Below the pieces are notes generated by a model. That model saw only the letters and a program-made list of their open reading frames with translations, did not search any database and was not told the origin of the DNA. A stretch of 64,000 nucleotides of DNA from Tillandsia leiboldiana (lineage: Eukaryota > Streptophyta > Magnoliopsida > Poales > Bromeliaceae). Below, piece by piece: positions 32,755-44,008 of this stretch; within the stretch, counting starts at the first letter, position 1, and every line of letters starts with the position of its first letter. The position numbers and the translations under genes are program-made. Location: NCBI GenBank assembly GCA_029204045.2, contig CM055061.1, positions 45,160,977-45,224,976 of the forward strand, read 5' to 3'.

Positions 32755-32911
32755 TACGAGGGACGCCCGTTGCGAATTCTGGCTCGTGTGATGAGAGAAT
32801 TGCGCAACCGGGCCATGCCGTACTGATTATTATTTTGTTGAGGAGCAATCACGGGGAGTGAGTAGCGACTGAGGAGTTGGAGACTGTGTTGTTGGATGCT
32901 TACCCTTGGCG
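32755..32911 (+). pseudogene. Integrase C-terminal tail remnant (C2)
   Basis: YEGRPLRILAR followed by a MRELRNR-type segment, closely matching C1 22727-22890, with stops after 'atgccgtactga'. The integrase core is absent. Confidence 0.6.
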
Positions 32912-32935
32912 TTGAACTCCCTTTGAGCCGTGTTT

Positions 32936-32971
32936 GTTTCGAGGACGAAACTTTCTTTTAGTGGGGGAGGA
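32936..32971 (+). other. Pre-tract hairpin and polypurine tract of C2
   Basis: GTTTCG-AGGA-CGAAAC (32936-32951), then AGTGGGGGAGGA (32960-32971) next to the 3' LTR. Confidence 0.85.
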
Positions 32972-35900
32972 TGTGAGGACCCGGAAATTCCCACGTTTGG
33001 ATTACTGTTGGATCTGCGGCTTCTAGAGACCCCTGTTGGGTGTTAGAGGTGTTTGTGCGCATATTGGACCCAAGGATTGGACCCGGCATGAAAAAACGGA
33101 TCAAGTTTGCTTTCCGGGAATTTTTGGTAAATTTTAGAAGTGGAATTTGGCAAATCGGACTTCGGATTTGGATTCAGCGCGCGAAAACGGTCAAGATGGA
33201 CTATTTACTTGTATTTTTCGGAGCCCGGATGACCCGGCACGGATTTCGAGGTGATTTGGTACTGTTCCGGCCGCCGGAGGGCCGCCGACGGTGGCGGCGG
33301 GCGGCGGAGCGCGGCGGCTGGCGGCGGCGGAGGCGCGCAGTCCACCGCGGAGGCGTGCACCCGGGGGCTGGCCACGTGGCGGCTTCCAGTTGGCCGGCGC
33401 AGCAGGCGCGGTCCATGGACCTTGGCGGGGTGCACGGTGGACCGTGGTCATGCCACGTGGCGTGATGGCATTGGCTGGTGCACGAGCGCGCGGTCCACGC
33501 AGCTGGTAGCAGGTGCCTCGGGATGCGTGCCCGACAGGCGCGCGTGGGCGCACGTGGGGCGCGACGTGGGCGCGCTGACCCGCGCTTCCCGCTCGGGGGC
33601 GCCACGTGTCGGCACCCGCTTCGGCCGCGTGGCGCAGCGCGGTTGGCCCAAACAGCTGTTTGCTGTTTGGGAGGCTACGTGGCAGCCTGGGGGATTTCCG
33701 GGCGTGAACAGTAACGGGCTGGGCACGTTACTGTAGCAGCCCGGAAGATTCGGGCGCTCAGTTTTGGGCCAAAATTCCAAACAGTTGGATTTTCGGGCTG
33801 GGCCTTTTTATAGCTGTCTTGTGAGGGAGTTTTGCCCCCTTTCCCGAGCTCCCCTGCCCATGGCCCCTTTAGCAAAGTTGGAGATCTTCATCTTGCGCAT
33901 CTTCTGGCAGAGGCCCGGATTTTTTTGGAAGCCGCGGCGTCGACGACTTCGGCATCGGAGCGCAGTGTGGCGATTTTTCATCGGAGGCCCGTTATCGTCG
34001 CAGTTTGATCTGAGAGGTCTACCGAGCTACTCCGTCAGTATTTTTGGACGATTTCTGTGGCGTTGGAATCACGAGAGGTACGTCTTCGACTTTCGTGTTG
34101 ATCATCTTGCTGGATTCAGAGTTTATGACACGGTTTTCGAGGCATTTCTACGCCGCTGTTTTCTGGTGGAGTTTTTGGACAGCGGCCCCTTGCCGGAATT
34201 TTATCTCCTCAACTAGACATCGGATTGAGACGAGCCTATACACTTTTTGGATATAATCGTCGCGAGGATTATAATCGTATTTTTTTTGGGATTTTTGTGA
34301 GGCTTGCCCGAAGGTATACTGTTTCCCCTCTTACTGTGCAGAGTTTTACAGTTGTGTGGTTGTGAGTGTTTGCGCACCTGTACTGTAGAATTTGTAACTC
34401 GGCCTACGGGGCTCGGATTTGGACGTGCAGGGTACCGTTTCGAAGATATCGACACGAGGATCGCTGTGATATTTTTATTGGATTTTTCTGGCCATTTTCA
34501 GCAGGTGAAAAATGGACATCTTTGGGACTGAAATTCTGTGTATGTTTTTATGGACAGTTTTGGACTTGATGTGTATTTGTGGACTTTGTGTTGTACCCAG
34601 GAGAGTTACGAGTGTTGCTGGATCTTTTGGAGTAGGAGATTTGGATTTCCTGGTATTTTCAGCTGTACGACCCTGGACAGTTGTGCACCTTCAGGTGGGT
34701 GGCTTGCTTTCAAGATCTATGGACTGTGCTCTAATTCTATTATCATAGAATCATGCATGATAGTGATTGGACTTGGGTAGCATGTTAGAGTGTAGGAATT
34801 GTTGATCCTTGTTTTATCTGTCGATCTTGTGATCTCTTGCTTCCTACTATCATGTTAAATATTTGTTTTATTGGAACTTGACCTAGCACCCCGTCATATG
34901 TTGCATGTGTAACCAGACTGGTAGAAAACCCTCACTTGGGCTAGGCTTATTTCTGCTTTAGACATCCACACTTCTACTTTCCTGGACATAGTGTTCTTCC
35001 TCGCCCGGGTAGTGGGCCGAGTGGTCAGGAGTTATCTTTTAGTGTGGGATGCATTGCACTCGTGCTTGGGAGCAGAGTGGAGTCTGGTAGATGTAGTGGT
35101 TCGCTTGTATGTATCGGGAACCGTTTGGGGTAAACGGTGGACCCGAGAGATCTTGTTTTCCCCTGTTTGGGTCGTCGCCACTGTGTTAGTGGCAGTAGTT
35201 TACTAGTGTTAGCCGGACCTAGAACCCAGAACCCTTTTCAACATATACATGATTTTAGTCTACCAATGTTTTCTTCCAAACATCGAAGGGCCGCTGGAGT
35301 CTGTTCTTGTTTGATTTGACAAAGGCATCAGCCCTTCGAGGTTTGGGTAAAACACTTGTTTTCTAATTGTTTTTCTAAAAAGAACTAAAATCATTAAATA
35401 TGGATTTCTTCCAGATCAAATTAGTTTTCAATAACAAATGTCACCTTTTTCCTGTAAATCTCCCCACTCGAAAGGATTCGAGTGGTCTGGGTTCTAGGGG
35501 CCGTTCCTCTGTCGGGACGAAAGCCACGGGGGCCGAGCCTGGAACCTGTTCTTATTTGATAGGGTTGTAGGGGTAGGTCTCCCGGGACTTTCGGGCCCTG
35601 TTGGTGTCTTCTGCGAGTTGTACTGTGATTTTTGCTTTCCCGAACTATAAAGGGATCGGAAACTTCGATAGTCGGAGCCTAGAGTCTGTTCTTGTTTGAT
35701 AGGGTTCTTAGCACCGGTCTATCGGGTTTCCGAACCCTTATGGTGTCGGTCTTTCTGGAGAGTTTAGTGTTCTGTTGTGGGAGCCGTCTGGTGAACGGTG
35801 GCCCCAGCGGTGTGACTTCCAGTTTGTGGTTGAGAGTGGTGTTGTTGGTCGATCTTGTTGATCGTGGTTTGGACTATAGCCTGCATGAGCCATATTTGAG

Positions 35901-36732
35901 CTCGACAGAGATACGCGGATACTTTCCTCGGTGGGGTCGCTCCCCTCGAGAGCCACTCCGGAGTTGGGCCTGTTACTTGCTATCGCGACTTGTCGACGCC
36001 GTCCCTCTGACTGGCCCAGTTAGCGGCAGTCACGGACACCCTACGGTAGACCCGTCCTGTTGAGGATATGCGGCAGTAGGTGGGCGCAGGTTTGACTGGA
36101 CCCTTTGAGGCAGTCAGTTTAGATTTGGTGAGTTTACTGTGTGTGTTAGTAGATGCATCATGTTTCATCTGTTCCTTTTCTTGAGCATCTAGATAGAGGC
36201 ATAGTAGCTGTTGAGTTACTTTTCCAGCCCTTTCATTTCAGTTTTATATTGTTACTTTATGCCTCTAGTAGACTTAGTGGGCAGTCCGTCGGGCTTGTTG
36301 GCGGCACCCACTGAGAACTACTTGGGACGTAGTTCTCACACCCGTCGTGGTGTATTTTCCCACAGGGGCTTCTACTCCGGTTCCTGTTGTTCCTGTTGCT
36401 GATCCTTCTGACCGAGGCGAGGGAGTCGCGAGCTAGATCCCTACCAGTCGTCGTCCAGAGAGTAGATGTACCCTTTTTATTTTGAGAGTTTTCTTGTTGA
36501 GAGACCTTGTAGTGAGGTATAGAGTTGTACTTTTCCTTCTGAGTTGAGTGACTTGTACTTTGGTGAGGACTTTGTACTAATTTATTTTATTTCTAGTGGT
36601 TTATTTATAGCTCTGATATCTGTTTAGCTGTAGTACTTTTCTTGCAGGTAGGACGCTTCGCCTATGCGGGTTTGGCATAGGTGGCGGATCTGTTGGCGAG
36701 CCGGGTCGCAGTTTCGACCCCGGGGCTTGACA
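32972..36732 (+). repeat. C2 3' LTR
   Basis: 3,761 bp, offset 6,177 from the 5' copy with no net length change. Differences seen include g/a near 33006-33007, the patch at 33288-33296, and t instead of g in the last ten bases (GGGGCTTGACA). Confidence 0.92.
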
Positions 36733-36737
36733 GTGGT
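36733..36737. other. Target-site duplication of C2, right copy (GTGGT)
   Basis: Matches 26790-26794. Confidence 0.95.
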
Positions 36738-39330
36738 TACCGACTTGCCATTAATGGGTTAATTAAGCCATGTTATCTTCTTCCTCGGTTTGGGGGAGCA
36801 CAGGGAAGCCCTAGCTTGCGCGGTTGAGGTTATTTCCACCTCTGGAGGTCCAAGGAAGGTGGTGCTCACCTTAGTTTGAAGCTTGACAGAGTGGGGGTGG
36901 GTGCGGCCATTGTTGTGCTCCAACAAGTCAAGTGCAAGGTTATCTTGCTTCAGCGACGTCTCCGGCAGTCTCGCGACCTCCCTCAGGTGAGCCTCCGCTC
37001 TTTCTGGATGTCTTTTAACTCGTGCTCATGTTGGTTGACGCTTGGAACCCCTGTATTATTGAGAGCCGCAAGTCGCGCTCGAGGTGTTTGTAAAAATGCC
37101 GAGTTGGCTCCAACCCTGTTCTGGCTGCTTGTCGACCACCCAATGGTGAGCCCTCGACTCCTGCAAGCCTCCTGAGCATGATGCTCACACTAAAGTTGAA
37201 AAAAAAAAAGAATCATTGTTCATACATGTGTAGCCAACTTGAGCCTCCGTGCATAATAATCATGGGCCAACGTGTGTTTTTGTTGCCCAACTCGGTTCCA
37301 AACTATGAGCATGAGGTCCAGCACGTTAAGATCTAAGCACTGGTAAATTATTTTGGAATAATGTTTCTCGGATTAAAAGTTGGGACTTAATTAGTGAGTT
37401 TTATATGAATAAAATACAGTTTTAGCAAAGTCCAGGGGTCTAAATGTAATTGTAGCCTAGTAGGATGCTGTGGACAACGTGCATACGATCTCTGAACCTT
37501 TCGTTCGGGATCCGTTGGCTTTCGTTCAGCGGATTTTGCTTTACGATCCGTGAATCGAAAAATTTGTCGGTTTATCGATGGTTTCGCGATAAACACGCAT
37601 TTCGAGAAAAGTGGATGGTTGTTGTCAGTTGCTAGTTGTCCCTGGCTATTCCCAACGCTGTCCCAGTAGACCCAGTGATTTCGGTTTAGCGTTGGTGATT
37701 TTAGGAGCCGAAATCAGATTTCCGGAAATGATTTTGGTTGTTATGGCACGTTTTTATTGACGCAGTTACCTTCAGTTTTCCTTTCTCGTATGGGTTCGTT
37801 TTGCTCCAGTGGCCAAACGCCACGGTGCGTGGCCCGAGGTGTAGTCTGTCCGTCTCCGGACAGCAGTCGGGACCACTGTTTTACCTAACAGGTGAAGGTT
37901 TTTTATTTTGCTCTTTGGGGACTTTTTTTAGGTCCGGGTGACGTATGAGGGCATAGAAGGGCGCAGGCGCTTTTGGTCATCGCTGTTTGAGGTGGGTACA
38001 CTCATCTGAGGAAGAGGATGCCGTCAGATGGCTCCCTTCCAGTTTTTCCTGTTGTTTGTCGTTATCATTTATGATGACAATTCTTTAATAACTAAGTATG
38101 GTAAAGTTGGTGGTATGGTACCTCAAGAGTTAGAGAAAGGCTGATTGACCCCGAGCTCCTTACTAATATTCATGCTACATCGGAGCGACTGAGTGTCGCA
38201 GGATGCTTATGGCACTTGTTTGACAATTGATATGCTCATGGCGCTTGCACGCACACCAACGGTTTGGCCACCGTGTCGGTGTACTTTTCCGGAGAGGTGG
38301 TCTGATGACCCGTGAACCCCACGAGGTGACGTTAGTGGGGGCCCCTTCCGGTTATTTGCGGTTCTGCACTTGTGTAGCGGGGGGTTTAAATGCACCAAGG
38401 TGAGAGAGGGACGGTTTTCTTTTGAACCCCACGAGGTGACGTTAGTGGGGGCCCCTTGCGGCTATTTGCGGTGCTGCACTTGTGAAGTGGGGGGTTTAAA
38501 TGCACCAAGGTGAGAGCGAGACAGTTTTCTTTTGCCTGAGGTCCCCGGACCGTCATGGCCGGTGCTCAGTTCAGCTTCTCAGGAGAGATATAGTTGATTG
38601 CAGGATGGGGTTGTGGATGCTCTGGTTTTACGGTTTGATTTATTATCCGCACCTTTTATCATCGTACTTGTAGTTGTGTTTTGTCTCTACTCCTCATCTC
38701 AATGACTCCCACTGCGTGACAGGTTCGGTCGGGTCTGGGAATCAGGACGATGGTGAGGACGCTACTTGGTGAGGTGTGAGATTACCTCGGTCAGGTTCCT
38801 TTTTCTTCTTTCGTTTATAGTTGGTTATTTTCTTTATGGTCGTTTTCTGTGCATGTGGACATGTGTAATGTGGATGGTGTGGATGTTGAGACAGGCCTTA
38901 TGTTTTGACAAATGAACTTATTTTATAGAACTATGCTTTCAATATAGGGTTTGTGGACGTGTCATGCGGACGCGGGTTTTCATACTTAAAAAGGAATTGC
39001 GAAAACGACTTTAGAAAATTAAGTGTCGTGTGGGCACTGTTTTTAAAACCTGTGGATTTATCCTTTCAATCCTATAGATGCGCTGGGTGTGCGCCGTTTA
39101 ATGGAATAAGATATTAGTGTTTTCAAATTCATACTCTGGTAATTGTAACTTTTAAGGCACGGTGGTTGATGTTTTTATTTGGGCTATGTATTGTACATAG
39201 GGACGCCGTGCATATACAAGGGATATCTTCTATATGTGGCGGGTCTGTGCACGTGCCACGCGGGAGCCTGTTTCAAAAAAAAAAAAAATTAGGGCTGCTT
39301 TCCGCTTTTAAATTGCTCCTGGGCGTGACA
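36738..39330 (+). repeat. B3: old B-type Gypsy LTR, 3' part
   Basis: The end (CTGGGCGTGACA at 39330) is followed by a PBS. From about 37.86 kb it is collinear with B1 and B2 LTRs: 'gtcgggaccactgttttacct', 'cacgcacaccaacggtttggcca', 'cgtgtgggcac' and the 'gcatatacaa' hairpin near 39210-39240. Before 37.8 kb similarity is not evident, so the true start may be there or left of C2 or C1. The decay is much greater than in B1/B2. Confidence 0.6.
38314..38533. repeat. 110-bp tandem duplication in B3
   Basis: Copy one 38314-38423, copy two 38424-38533, starting GAACCCCACGAGGTGACG and ending in a TTTTCTTTT run. Only a few substitutions separate them, so the duplication is younger than the LTR. Confidence 0.9.
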
Positions 39331-40091
39331 GATTAAGATGGCATCAGAGAAAAACGACATCAACCACGGTTTTTAATTGGAATAAGTGTCCAACATCCAC
39401 TCGGTACAAATCCACATGCAGTGACCTATGGAATAACCTGAGTCTTAGGCATGCGAGAGTGCGGGATTGATGAGAATTTATTCTCGGTTTAGCTCGGGTT
39501 TGGTGCTAGTGTAGTCATGTTTCCCTTGTTGTTGTACTTGTGTGTGCATGTCTGCCTTGTGCTACGTTTACGAAAGGCAGAAAGGAGGATGGGGTCGAGG
39601 CCGACTACCACCGGATTCCTGATGGTTGCTGGAAATCAACTGATTAAGCAACCGGCTCAGGACATGGGGGGTAGGTTGGTGGTGTTTATGCTTGTGGTGC
39701 GGTTGTTAGCGCTGCTAATTGTTGTGCTAGGTTCTGCATTCCAATCCCCTTCCCCTATGCCGATGTTCTTGTCGTCGTTAGAATCGGTATCTGGTGGTAG
39801 TGTGATCAGCCGGCGTTAGTTAGTGTGTCAGCGGATATGTCGGTCGTGGGTAATTGGGTAGATTCCCTAGCTTGTTGTTTTGGAGGTTCCCTTAATTTTG
39901 ACCACATGCTCTTCGACCCTACAACGGCAGGAGAGGGCACCGCAGCAGACTGGTGAGAGGATTTATCCTATGCTATGGCAAGGAACGGACCCACTTGGGG
40001 TTTCAGTCGCAAGTTTTGTGGGTGGTTGTTGCCTACTTCTCTCTTTGGTTTACTCACTAGAGCTATTAGAGAGACCCCCCCTGAATTATGG
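39331..40091 (+). other. Leader and decayed start of B3 interior
   Basis: TGGCATCAGAG at 39339-39349 is a PBS with one change. The rest has short frames without recognisable motifs; gag is expected by position but not supported. It stops at about 40091 where E2 sequence begins. Confidence 0.5.
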
Positions 40092-41052
40092 ATCTTGCGC
40101 TCACCGACTGCACATCCACTGCACACGTTCGAATCCACGAACGTCACTCGAATCCACGAGCAACACGTTTCGAATCCATGAAACGCCTTCAACACATCGA
40201 ATCCACGATGCCGATTTTGGAAAATCGTTGTTTTTCTTGGTGATGATAATCCGCCGAATACTTAGATTAAGGATATATCAGAAAACACCATCTAAGTATT
40301 CATCAATTTGATTCTACAAGAATTAGGAGGTTGGAAACCCTAGAATCAAATTGATCAATATAGACGAAGAAACATGAATTAATCGTGTTTTCCTTTCTTC
40401 TCTATATGTGGATTTATCTTTAAAACCTTAACCCTAAAAAGATGAATGTTATAGTTTATTTATAGATTAGAAACCTTTGGAAAGAGATAAGAATCAAAAC
40501 TACTTTATCTGGAATTTTCGGGCTCGACGGTCCGGACTGGATTAGTCTGATCCGGACTGTCGTCATTAAACATAATTTTTCCAGTAAAACAAGTTCGGGG
40601 TCCGGACTGGATTTCTCTGATGCGGACTGTTCATGCGATTTCAGCAAAATCATAGTTCGGGGTCCGGACTGAATGGAGGCTGATCAGGACTGAAATGCCG
40701 CATGAACTAAACTATGTTCGGGGTCCGGACTGGAATGATTTGATCCGGATCCTGAACATCCAACATGTCCAGCTTTTTATTTTTATGCAATTAAAAATCA
40801 TCCAAATGTTTCTAAACTACAAGAATGTATTCGGATCACCAAAATTATTTAGTTAAACGTACCTGATTCTTTTGCATTCATTCTTCTTGAGATTGATGCA
40901 TATGATCCACAATTCTTCAACTTCAATCTTCAAGACTCAAAACACTGAGTGTCAACTTGAGCTCTTGTTGAATCTTCTCTGAGTCTTCGATTGCTGATTG
41001 ACAATTTGATCACTTCAAGACTCCGACTCAACTCGCGAAATATGCCAATACA
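40092..41052 (-). repeat. E2 3' LTR, truncated
   Basis: On the minus strand it begins TGTATTGGCATATTTCGCG at 41052 and is collinear with E3 42709-43700. It contains the GTCCGGAC cluster (about 40530-40750), TATAAATA (40464-40457) and the hexaloop array (40125-40211). Confidence 0.85.
40125..40211 (-). promoter_or_regulatory. Hexaloop hairpin array of E2
   Basis: Four hairpins with AATCCA loops on the plus strand (TGGATT on the transcript): ACGTTCG/CGAACGT (40125-40144), CTCG/CGAG (40147-40160), CGTTTCG/TGAAACG (40166-40185, closing pair lost), ACATCG/CGATGC (40194-40211, five pairs). Confidence 0.6.
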
Positions 41053-42708
41053 AAAAGTCGTAATAATCTCCCCCTTTGGTAATTTCGTGACAAAACCCAA
41101 AAATACATAAAACGCTCAAGACGCTCATCTTAAATCAAAAAATCGAAACTCAATGTCATCACCAAAACATTGACTTTCTTTGCGTAAAAGATCCAATAAA
41201 TAAAAATACATTTGAACCAGACCTAGAACAAACTCTATGACTTAGGACTTGGAGTCTTAAAGTGATGTAAATCCTGCAAAACAAAACTCCAAACAAAATC
41301 AAAAGTCAGTCGTTAGAAATTAAATGTAAATCCTACATTTGATTCGTCCTTTTGGTTCTTTTTGTTTTTCGGCTCCTTTTTCATCATCTCCCCCTATCTC
41401 GATCATCTCATCTCCGTCATTTCTCTTCTCCCCATTTCTGTCACAAATTGTCAAACAGTGAACATACTAGACAAAAGAAAATCACTAACAGCATTAGTTC
41501 ATAGAGAAAGAGAGATAAAAGCTCAGTTCCGGTATATAACAAAAACGCAGAATGGGTACCGGTACTCGAAGGCGCATACCGGTAACCAATTGAAAATCTA
41601 AAAAATCTTGTTTCGGGTTCTGGATTGAAAACCTAATTCCGAGAATTTGGTTTCGGTACCAAACTGTTAGTACCGATACTCTAGAGCAAAAATCACAAAG
41701 ATTCTTGAAACAAATCCAAATTTTGAAATCTTTCAAATACCGATTTGCGTGCCATCAAGAAAATAATTTAAGTGCTTAAAAATTGTGAGATCACACAGAT
41801 GTCATTCAATCCATTTAATTTTACAAAAATTAAAAAGATTTACTCCGAAATCATGAAAAATAAAGATAAAACATTATAAACCGTTTTTCATATTATATAC
41901 GTCAAACACAAGTCATCAAAAATAATCTAAAGATCCAAACTCTATCAAGATGTAAAGGATTATCAAAAATGACTTACATAGATTTCCAAATGACATCAAT
42001 TTGATTACTACCCTTTCAAATTTGTGACAAACACTCAAATACCTAAGGGTGGCTCTTTGAGCATCTTTCAACTATCCCACCTTATACCAACCAGGAGATT
42101 GTTCAAAATATAAGAACTTTGAATATGAATCTCCAAATGCTTCATCTAAAGATTTTCCCAAAAAAATACTATCAACCATCCATAACATGTGGTAGCTTTA
42201 CACACTAACCAGACGACCGGGGTGGCAGCTCTTTCCAACATGTAGTGGTAGTTTTCACACTCCTTTCGGATGTAACTCTTTCCACATCTTTTTCATTCGT
42301 TTATTTACCCTTGTAAGAATGCAATCTCTTACGTGATATAATTAAATCCCAAATTTTAGTCTATTGGTTGTCTCATGTTTATCACAATGAATTCACACAA
42401 CCGAGATAGGTTAAGCACCTTAAGATCACACATGATTACTAAAATTTGATGAATATAAATATCAAAAACTCCTATAATGGAATATCTTCAAAGATTATGA
42501 TTATGGAGTAAAGTTGATAATTAATTGTGAAATTAATTAGGAGTGAATGAAAGTAAACCCTTTTCATATTCAATGCACTCGTTCGTTAAAACCCTTTTGT
42601 TTGAAAATAAAACATTAAAAACGACAAACATTGAAATAATGTAATGCAAAGATCAAGATATATATGCAATAAAAACCGATCAAAGCACTACATACTGTTA
42701 CGGTGTTT
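41053..42708 (-). other. 3' interior of E2 with two polypurine tracts; no intact gene
   Basis: On the minus strand CCAAAGGGGGAGATT (41078-41064) lies close to the LTR and a second tract, GAGATAGGGGGAGAT, at 41400-41386. At about 42010-42150 one frame reads YSKFLYFEQSPGWYKVG, then after a stop ATLRYLSVCHKFER, possibly the decayed end of an open frame; I cannot assign it. Repeated tracts are known for SIRE-type elements. Confidence 0.5.
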
Positions 42709-43014
42709 TGTGTTGGCATATTTCGTGAGTTGAGTCGGAGTCTTAAAGTGATCAAATTGTCAATCAGCAATCGAAGACTCAGAGAAGATTCAACAAGAGC
42801 TCAAGTTGACACTCAGTGTTTTGAGTCTTGAATATTGAAGATGAAGAATTGTGGATCAATTACATCAATCTCAAGAAGAAAGAATTCAAAAGGATCAGGA
42901 ATGTTTAACTAAATAATTTTGGTAATCCGAATACTTTCTTATAGTGTAGAAATACTTGGATGAATTTTTAATTGCATAAAAATAAAAAACTGGACATGTA
43001 ATATGTTCAGGATC

Positions 43015-43245
43015 CGGATCAGGGCATTCCAGTCCGGACCCCGAACATAGTTTAGTTCATGCGGAATTTCAGTCCGGACCTCCCCTGTTTCAGTCTGGAC
43101 CCCGAACATTGATTCTGCAGAAATTGCATGAACAGTCCGGACTGCCCACATTTCAGTCCGGACCTCGAACATGTTTTTCTGGAAAAGTTCTGTTTAATGA
43201 CGACAGTCCGGACCCTACTTATTCCAGTCCGGACCGTCGACCCGA
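43015..43245 (+). promoter_or_regulatory. GTCCGGAC box cluster in E3 U3
   Basis: At least six GTCCGGAC palindromes plus a GTCTGGAC variant, mostly in the context CAGTCCGGACCCCGAACAT, upstream of the TATA box. Confidence 0.6.
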
Positions 43246-43299
43246 AAATTCCAGATAAGGTAGTTTTTTATGCTTATCTCTTTCCAAAGGTTTCTAACC

Positions 43300-43307
43300 T
43301 ATAAATA
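43300..43307 (+). promoter_or_regulatory. TATA box of E3 LTR
   Basis: TATAAATA followed by CACCCTAAATTC; conserved in position in all three LTRs of this family. Confidence 0.65.
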
Positions 43308-43583
43308 CACCCTAAATTCATCTTTTAGGGTACCCGAGAATTAATCGAAAAATCAATCGGGAAAAAGGTTTTAAAGATAAATCCACATATAGAGAAGAAA
43401 GGAAAACAAGATCTATTTCATGTTTCTTCCTCTATATTGATCGATTTGATTCTAGGGTTTCCAAACTCTTATTTCTTGTAGAATCAAATTGATGAATACT
43501 TAGATGGTGTTTTCCGATCTATCTATGATCTAAGTATTCGGCGGATTATCATCACCAAGAAAAACAATGATTTCCCAAAATCG

Positions 43584-43670
43584 GCATCGTGGATTCGATG
43601 TGTTGAAGGCGTTTCGTGAATTCGAAACGTGTTGCTCGTGGATTCGAGTGGCGTTTGTGGATTCGAACGT
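43584..43670 (+). promoter_or_regulatory. Hexaloop hairpin array of E3 leader
   Basis: Four consecutive hairpins: GCATCG-TGGATT-CGATGT (43584-43601), CGTTTCG-TGAATT-CGAAACG (43610-43629), a CTCG-TGGATT-CGAG core (43635-43648) with two wobble pairs outside, and CGTTTG-TGGATT-CGAACG (43652-43669, one wobble). Stems differ, the six-base loop and the closing CG pairs do not. Confidence 0.65.
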
Positions 43671-43976
43671 GTGTAGTGGACGTGCAGTCGGTGAGCGCAA
43701 GATCCGAAGAAGTTGAAGGAGGGGTTGGAATCCATGGAGTCGGTAATCACCCTGTTATTCTTCTATTCTTAGTGGATTGTTATTGCGTGTTGGTACCGTG
43801 GTTTTTTACTCCTGTGACGGAGTTTTCCACGTAAATCTCGGTGTGCTCTTTTTATTTTCCGCATTGGTTTTTATTTTGCACTGAGATTGGTTTTTTGTAT
43901 ATTACACCTATTCACCCCCCTCTAGGTGTTTGATAGTACCTATTTAGATCCTTGTGGATCCTATAAAACCAACAAT

Positions 43977-43987
43977 TGGTATCAGAG
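43977..43987 (+). other. Primer-binding site of E3
   Basis: TGGTATCAGAG two bases after the LTR end; the gag start is about 20 bases further. Confidence 0.85.
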
Positions 43988-44008
43988 AGGGTTTTAGGTT
44001 TTTCTATC

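Larger units (their letters stand above)
26795..36732 (+). mobile_element. Complete Gypsy element C2 with 3,761-bp LTRs and a decayed interior; non-autonomous, young
   Basis: 9,938 bp with perfect GTGGT duplication. The two LTRs are the same length and differ by eye at about fifteen positions (roughly 0.4%), the smallest divergence in the window. The 2,416-bp interior keeps PBS, leader hairpin, polypurine tract and pre-tract hairpin. Its coding content is only degraded gag, a protease scrap and an integrase tail; RT, RNase H and the integrase core are gone. Confidence 0.92.
40092..42708 (-). mobile_element. Copia element E2: truncated 3' LTR and 3' untranslated part
   Basis: The LTR (41052 down to 40092) lacks its last 110 bases or so and is joined to B3 without a terminal TG, so the left junction is a deletion or recombination. 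To its right is the PPT and about 1.6 kb of 3' interior with no RT. E3 starts at 42709. Confidence 0.75.
42709..43974 (+). repeat. E3 5' LTR
   Basis: 1,266 bp, TGTGTTGGCATATTTCGTG to AACCAACA. It has the GTCCGGAC cluster at 43015-43245, the TATA box at 43300-43307, the hairpin array at 43584-43670 and a CACCCCCCTCTAGGTG block near the end, in the order U3-R-U5. Confidence 0.9.

Noticed and set aside
38200..38320. Possible tRNA-like pairing near the 'gcacacc' segment
   Set aside because: No T-loop or acceptor pairing could be assembled; it is collinear with B1/B2 LTR sequence.
41362..41736. 80-codon frames on both strands in the E2 3' region
   Set aside because: Short, no motif, AT-rich sequence where such frames arise by chance.
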